DNA of 20,855 bases from Prevotella sp. (GTDB taxonomy: Bacteria > Bacteroidota > Bacteroidia > Bacteroidales > Bacteroidaceae). The notes below the pieces were generated by a model, which was given only the letters and a program-made list of their open reading frames with translations, did no database searches and was not told where the DNA came from. Below, one piece after another: positions 16,975 to 20,855 of the stretch. Made by a program: the position numbers and the translations under genes. Location: NCBI GenBank assembly GCA_020026195.1, contig JAHHQW010000043.1, forward strand, positions 1 through 20,855. Reading direction: 5' to 3'. The first letter of the stretch is position 1; each line of letters opens with the position of its first letter.

Positions 16975-18237
16975 CTACTTTTCAAATTCTGCTTTTAATA
17001 CATTTAACAGGTTGTCGACTGTTTCTTCTTCAAGGTCGGCCTTTTCAATGAGCATTTCGCGAGGTGCGTTGAGAACCTGCTTTGCTCTGTCAAAACCGAT
17101 AGCCTTAATTGCATCGATAACCCACTGATCTATTTCATCGGCAAATTCGTCAAGATAGATGTCTTCTTCATCTATTTCATCTTCTGCAAGTTCACGGAAT
17201 ACATCGATAGTATAGCCTGTCAGTATACTTGCAAGTTTGATGTTAAGTCCTGAACGACCGATGGCGAGTGATACTTGTTCTGGCTTAAGGAATACCTCTG
17301 CCTTCTTATTCTCTTCGTCTACAGAGATACTTGATACCTTTGCAGGACTGAGTGCACGCTCAATGAAGAGTTTTGTGTTAGATGTGTAGTTGATAACATC
17401 TATGTTTTCATTGCGAAGTTCGCGAACTATACCATGTACACGGCTGCCCTTTACGCCGACACATGCTCCGACTGGATCGATACGTTCGTCGTAGCTTTCT
17501 ACAGCTATTTTTGCTCTTTCGCCCGGCATACGTGCCACGCGCTTGATTGTTATTATTCCATCAGCGATTTCAGGAACTTCGGCTTCAAGCAGTCTTTCAA
17601 GGAAGACAGGTGAAGTACGACTGAGAATAATCTTAGGATTGTTGTTCTCATTGTCTACGCGGTGTACAACGGCACGTACCATGTCTGATTTGTGGAATCT
17701 TTCGCCTGGTATCTGTTCGCTACGGGGCATGATAAGTTCGTTCTCTTCTTCATCTAAGAGCAGAACTTCACGCTTCCATATCTGATAAACCTCGGCGCTT
17801 ACCACCTGACCTACCTTATCCTTGTATTTGCTGTATAAACTGTCGTGCTCAAGTTCAAGAATCTTAGAGGCAAGAGTCTGACGAAGATTAAGAATGGCGC
17901 GGCGACCGAATTTACTGAAGTCTACCATCTCGCTTACTTCCTCGCCTATACTATAGTCAGGACTTATCTCGCGAGCTTTGTCCAAGGTTATTTCCTTATT
18001 CTCATCCTGTACTGCTCCGTTCTCAACAACGATGCGGTTGTGATAGATTTCGAAGTCGCCCTTGTCGGGGTTTACAATTACTGTAAAAGCTTCGTCACTG
18101 CCAAAAATCTTTGCCAGTACGCTGCGGAAACTCTCTTCAAGTACGCTTACTAATGTAGTGCGGTCGATGTTCTTGGTGTCTTTAAACTCCTTGAACGTAT
18201 CTATCATGTTGATTGATTCTTCGTTCTTCTTTGCCAT
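16975..18237 (-). CDS. nusA: Transcription termination/antitermination factor NusA
   Basis: NusA binds RNA polymerase and nascent RNA and modulates pausing, termination and antitermination. The 420-residue protein has the N-terminal polymerase-binding domain (about 1-125), an S1 domain (about 135-200, with GQVVSAEVYQI), and two KH domains with GVKG at 261-264 and GRSG at 327-330. The C-terminal 60 residues are acidic and helical, without the two long acidic repeats of the E. coli protein, which explains the shorter length. It begins 4 bases after rimP stops, so the two are cotranscribed and probably coupled. Confidence 0.97.
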   Translation of the reverse strand: MAKKNEESINMIDTFKEFKDTKNIDRTTLVSVLEESFRSVLAKIFGSDEAFTVIVNPDKGDFEIYHNRIVVENGAVQDENKEITLDKAREISPDYSIGEEVSEMVDFSKFGRRAILNLRQTLASKILELEHDSLYSKYKDKVGQVVSAEVYQIWKREVLLLDEEENELIMPRSEQIPGERFHKSDMVRAVVHRVDNENNNPKIILSRTSPVFLERLLEAEVPEIADGIITIKRVARMPGERAKIAVESYDERIDPVGACVGVKGSRVHGIVRELRNENIDVINYTSNTKLFIERALSPAKVSSISVDEENKKAEVFLKPEQVSLAIGRSGLNIKLASILTGYTIDVFRELAEDEIDEEDIYLDEFADEIDQWVIDAIKAIGFDRAKQVLNAPREMLIEKADLEEETVDNLLNVLKAEFEK

Positions 18238-18241
18238 ATTA

Positions 18242-18715
18242 TTACTTAAAACTTAATAAGTATTTTGTGTATTTTACTTTTTCCATGTCGAACGTTCTGT
18301 CGATATCTTTAATGACGGGACGTTTGGCTCCTTCTTCCTTTACTTTTTCTTTTACGGTGATAACGAAGGTGTTCTCTTCTACAGCTTTAAGAACGCCCTT
18401 GTGTTTCTTTCCGTCTTCATCGAGTACTTCGACTTCTTTACCGATATGATTGATATATTGCTGTCTTACCTTAAACGGACGTCCAATACCGGCGCTGCCT
18501 ACTTCAAGTTCGTAGTCTTCTTCGTCGCGGTTAAGATTGTCTTCGATGAATCTGCTCAGTTCGACACAGTCTTCTATCCATACTCCGTCGGCATGGTCTA
18601 TTTCTACTACAATTTTGTCGTCCTTGCTGATTTCAATGTCTACGAGAAAGTAGTCCTTGTTCTCTTTATCGAGCCATTGGTCTACTAAATTTTTTACTAT
18701 GTTTCTATCTATCAT
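18242..18715 (-). CDS. rimP: Ribosome maturation factor RimP
   Basis: RimP helps mature the 30S ribosomal subunit. The 157-residue length is normal. The N-terminal alpha/beta domain carries DYELEVGSAGIGRPFK (about residues 65-81), close to the family's conserved LEVSSPGxxRPL segment, here with SAG in place of SPG. The rest is a small beta-barrel (VEVLDEDGKKHKGVLKAVEENTFVI). It is the first gene of rimP-nusA-infB, an order conserved across bacteria. A consensus promoter lies at 18777-18808 and a leader hairpin between that and the ATG. Confidence 0.95.
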   Translation of the reverse strand: MIDRNIVKNLVDQWLDKENKDYFLVDIEISKDDKIVVEIDHADGVWIEDCVELSRFIEDNLNRDEEDYELEVGSAGIGRPFKVRQQYINHIGKEVEVLDEDGKKHKGVLKAVEENTFVITVKEKVKEEGAKRPVIKDIDRTFDMEKVKYTKYLLSFK

Positions 18716-18734
18716 ATAGGAGTTATTAAAATAA

Positions 18735-18763
18735 AATGAGGGACCTTTGAACGGCCCCTCATT
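18735..18763 (-). terminator. Terminator-like hairpin in the rimP leader
   Basis: In minus-strand RNA an 11-bp stem pairs 18763-18753 with 18745-18735, with one G-U pair, around a 7-base loop. TTATTTTAATAA follows. It lies downstream of the protease gene and the 38-codon ORF, but also about 8 bases inside the predicted rimP transcript. It may end transcripts arriving from the protease side, or form a 5' structure on the rimP-nusA-infB mRNA. Confidence 0.7.
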
Positions 18764-18776
18764 CCACTGAACGCTG

Positions 18777-18808
18777 CAAATTTAAGTATTTATTCTTAGT
18801 TATACAAA
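18777..18808 (-). promoter_or_regulatory. Consensus Bacteroidetes promoter for rimP-nusA-infB
   Basis: On the minus strand, TTTG (18808-18805), exactly 20 bases, then TAAATTTG (18784-18777) match the -33/-7 consensus at every defined position. Transcription should start near 18771, giving a leader of about 56 bases before the rimP ATG. Confidence 0.85.
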
Positions 18809-18828
18809 TATTTGAATCTTTTTATGAG

Positions 18829-18945
18829 CTAATTTGCATAATATAAGGTGAAAAACAAGAAGAATGTCACAGCCATAATAACGGTTGTAGCAAATATCAA
18901 CATACTCCACATAAAGCGTATGTTATTGTCATTTTTCCTATGCAT
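18829..18945 (-). CDS. Possible 38-residue single-pass membrane protein
   Basis: An ATG-to-TAG frame of 38 codons begins inside the last codons of the S41 protease gene, overlapping its stop by 8 bases (ATGCATAG). The product has a short charged N-terminus (MHRKNDNNIRF) followed by an uninterrupted hydrophobic stretch from about residue 12 to 36, starting MWSMLIFATTVIMAV, ending YYAN. That is the shape of a small membrane protein with a positively charged, cytoplasmic N-terminus. The overlap suggests translational coupling to the protease. It lies entirely upstream of the rimP promoter, so it belongs to the protease transcript. I do not recognise a family. It could be a chance frame, but its hydrophobic pattern and junction make it worth annotating. 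Confidence 0.55.
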   Translation of the reverse strand: MHRKNDNNIRFMWSMLIFATTVIMAVTFFLFFTLYYAN

Positions 18946-20617
18946 GCTTTTTATCTTTTTTTACAGACGGCTTTAGTATTTCGTTATATTTATCAGTGTC
19001 TTTGAGCAAATTGCAGGCTTCCTTTATAAACTTGTCTTTGTCCAAAGTGTTTTCTATTCCGCCGCTCTGATAATAATAGCATCTTACGATGGAATTATTT
19101 ATTATATTTACGATGTCTTCTTTGTTGAGGTCGAGATCTTTTTCTATGTTGTGGGTTAGCTTTTCCTTAAGTTTTTCGAAAGCTTCTGCAGCCGTGTCAT
19201 AATAGCCTTCAAACTTTGCAAGTTTCTCGAGTTCTGTAACGACCTTTTTGCTTTGTGGATCGTATGTAAACCCGCTATCTATCACGCGTTTCTTAAATTC
19301 TTCATAATCGTCATCAGTTATGCTGAAATTTCTTGCTGGGGCGATAGAATCATGTTTGTATACATAATCTACAATATAGTCATTTAGCACGTCGGTAGAA
19401 TCTATGGCACTCATGCTGAGGTAGAGCGCAATATTAGAAATAGTATCGGGAATTATTTTTATGTCAGGCTGTATGCCTCCTCCGTCTCTTACCTCACGAC
19501 CATTTTTTGTGTAGAATATTTTTCCGGTGTTTGTAGAGTCTTTCTTGGCTTCCTTATTCCTATAATCTATTGCCTGTATGCATCTGCCGCTTGGTATGTA
19601 ATATTTACTTGTGGTGAACTTCATTGTTCCTTCATAGGGCAGACCTATTGTCATTTGAACAAGTCCTTTTCCGAATGTTTTAGTTCCCATAACGACGCCT
19701 CTGTCGAAATCCTGTAATGAACCGCTTGTTATTTCGCTTGCACTTGCTGTCTCGTCGTCAACAAGGAGAACTATAGGAATCTCTGTGTCTAATGGTGCCT
19801 GCGTTGTTGCATAGTCGTGACTTGTGCGTTTCATCTTGCCTCTGTTGCTTACTACAATAGTATTTTGTGGTACAAACATTCCTACAATGTCTACGGCTTC
19901 TGATTCCGAACCGCCTCCGTTACTACGAAGATCTATTATAATAGATTTCATACCTTGGTCTTTAAGGTCAAGGAATGCATCTTTCATTTTCTTAGCACAA
20001 CCTTCTGTAAAACTTATAAGACGTATGTAGCCTATATTTTCATCAATCATTCCGTAATAGGGGATTGCCGGTTGGTTAATAGCACGGCGTGTGATGTTGA
20101 AAACCATCTTTTTATTCGTCGTAGGACGTAGAATCTCAAGTTTAAATGTTGTACCTGATTCTCCACGTAGTTTATCGCTTACCTGGCTTACGTTTTTGCC
20201 TGCCATTGAAGTATCGTTGATACATAATATTACATCTCCTTTCTTTAGTCCTGCTTCTGCAGCAGGTGTGTCAAGGTAAGGTTCTTCGATTGTAACCATT
20301 TTGCGTTTGGCACTATAACGAACAACAGAGCCGATGCCTCCGTACTTACCTGTTATCATGAACTTGAGTTCTTTCTCATTGTCTTCAGGATAATATATTG
20401 TATATGGATCGAGACTCATAAGCATTGCATTGATTGCCGTTTTTATGGTTTTGTCAGCATCTAAAGAGTCAACATACATCATATCGAGTTTTCGATATAT
20501 TGAATTGAATATTTCAAGATTCTTATTGATTTTTAAGTTGTGACTACTCTCATCCTGAGCTTTTAATGGAGATATAACAAATAATATTGCGAGTAGAGTA
20601 AGTAAATTCTTCTTCAT
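18938..20617 (-). CDS. S41-family C-terminal processing protease (CtpA-like) with PDZ domain
   Basis: The 559-residue protein has a signal peptide (residues 1-20, PLKA before QDE), so it works in the periplasm. A PDZ domain spans about 85-170 (YGGIGSVV, then DTPAAEAGLKKGDVILCIND). The S41 core follows, with IIDLRSNGGGSESEAV, the catalytic serine S292 in TASASE, and the catalytic lysine K317 in TFGKG, 25 residues later as in Prc and CtpA. The last 150 residues are helical and charged, of unknown role. Such proteases trim or degrade exported proteins near their C-termini; the substrate here is unknown. A -7 box (20645-20652) lies upstream. A 38-codon ORF overlaps its stop. Confidence 0.95.
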   Translation of the reverse strand: MKKNLLTLLAILFVISPLKAQDESSHNLKINKNLEIFNSIYRKLDMMYVDSLDADKTIKTAINAMLMSLDPYTIYYPEDNEKELKFMITGKYGGIGSVVRYSAKRKMVTIEEPYLDTPAAEAGLKKGDVILCINDTSMAGKNVSQVSDKLRGESGTTFKLEILRPTTNKKMVFNITRRAINQPAIPYYGMIDENIGYIRLISFTEGCAKKMKDAFLDLKDQGMKSIIIDLRSNGGGSESEAVDIVGMFVPQNTIVVSNRGKMKRTSHDYATTQAPLDTEIPIVLLVDDETASASEITSGSLQDFDRGVVMGTKTFGKGLVQMTIGLPYEGTMKFTTSKYYIPSGRCIQAIDYRNKEAKKDSTNTGKIFYTKNGREVRDGGGIQPDIKIIPDTISNIALYLSMSAIDSTDVLNDYIVDYVYKHDSIAPARNFSITDDDYEEFKKRVIDSGFTYDPQSKKVVTELEKLAKFEGYYDTAAEAFEKLKEKLTHNIEKDLDLNKEDIVNIINNSIVRCYYYQSGGIENTLDKDKFIKEACNLLKDTDKYNEILKPSVKKDKKHA

Positions 20618-20644
20618 TTTGCCTTAATTGTTGTTTTATGTATG

Positions 20645-20652
20645 CAAAAATA
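20645..20652 (-). promoter_or_regulatory. Probable -7 box for the S41 protease gene
   Basis: TATTTTTG on the minus strand fits TAnnTTTG and lies 27 bases before the ATG. About 20 bases upstream the sequence reads GCACTT, a poor -33 element, so this promoter may be weak or need an activator. Confidence 0.45.
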
Positions 20653-20733
20653 CATGATTTTGGCTTTATAAAGTGCTTAAAACGGGAAATATTTAGAAAA
20701 AAACAATTTTTATTGAAAAATATCTTGGAAAAA

Positions 20734-20765
20734 TTTGGAGGAATGCAAAAAACACTATATCTTTG
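20734..20765 (+). promoter_or_regulatory. Consensus Bacteroidetes promoter for the tRNA-Asn transcript
   Basis: TTTG (20734-20737), 20 bases, then TATCTTTG (20758-20765) match the -33/-7 consensus fully. The start would be near 20772, about 34 bases before the tRNA. More genes may follow beyond the window edge. Confidence 0.85.
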
Positions 20766-20805
20766 CACTCGCAATTGAGAACAAAACATCATTGCAAAAC
20801 AAAAT

Positions 20806-20855
20806 GCTTCAATAGCTCAGTTGGTTAGAGCACCTGACTGTTAATCAGGGGGTCG
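20806..20855 (+). tRNA. tRNA-Asn (GUU), truncated by the window end
   Basis: The 5' acceptor strand is GCTTCAA (20806-20812), followed by T8-A9, the D arm GCTC-AGTTGGTTA-GAGC (20815-20831), A26, and a 5-bp anticodon stem CCTGA/TCAGG around loop CTGTTAA. The anticodon GTT is at 20840-20842, which reads asparagine codons. The variable loop is entered and the window ends at 20855, so the T arm and 3' acceptor strand are outside it. Confidence 0.95.

Noticed and set aside
20550..20792. 80-codon minus-strand frame running through the protease promoter and into its start
   Set aside because: It crosses the consensus tRNA promoter region and the protease signal peptide in another frame and has no recognisable features.

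Overview
The window looks like chromosomal DNA from a member of the Bacteroidales, most likely Prevotella or a close relative. Three things point there: promoters of the Bacteroidetes type (TTTG, about 20 bases, TAnnTTTG) sit before several genes; gene families typical of the phylum are present (a DUF4369/thioredoxin-fold lipoprotein, a DUF5074-like propeller with a C-terminal sorting-like domain, a Spy-like periplasmic protein beside an ECF sigma factor); and the Shine-Dalgarno sequences are mostly weak. The genus is inferred from general resemblance, not from a marker comparison.

Layout. Bases 1-646 hold no gene; they carry a cluster of nested palindromes and the terminator of the first operon. 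Bases 647-3483 (minus) are a translationally coupled pair: a thioredoxin-fold lipoprotein that has lost its CXXC cysteines, then a secreted beta-propeller protein. Divergent promoters separate this pair from pnp (polynucleotide phosphorylase, plus), which is followed by a strong terminator and a secreted GH29 alpha-L-fucosidase. A bidirectional terminator closes the fucosidase and, from the other side, a minus-strand trio: ECF sigma factor, single-pass membrane protein (probable anti-sigma) and Spy/CpxP-like periplasmic protein.

From 9090 to 13895 (minus) lies a compact sufBCDS operon for Fe-S cluster assembly. Upstream on the same strand is the translation/transcription cluster rimP-nusA-infB. 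A long imperfect hairpin lies between infB and sufB. Before rimP come a perfect promoter and a leader hairpin, then an unannotated 38-codon membrane-protein ORF overlapping the stop of an S41 (CtpA-type) protease gene. The window ends inside a tRNA-Asn(GUU) gene with its own consensus promoter.

Most of the window is housekeeping. I do not see an obvious new defence, mobile or biosynthetic system. The items most worth checking are the sufB leader hairpin (its non-Watson-Crick pairs are G-U only in the minus-strand RNA), the sigma/anti-sigma/Spy-like trio, the 38-residue membrane ORF, and the redox-dead thioredoxin-fold lipoprotein coupled to the propeller protein.
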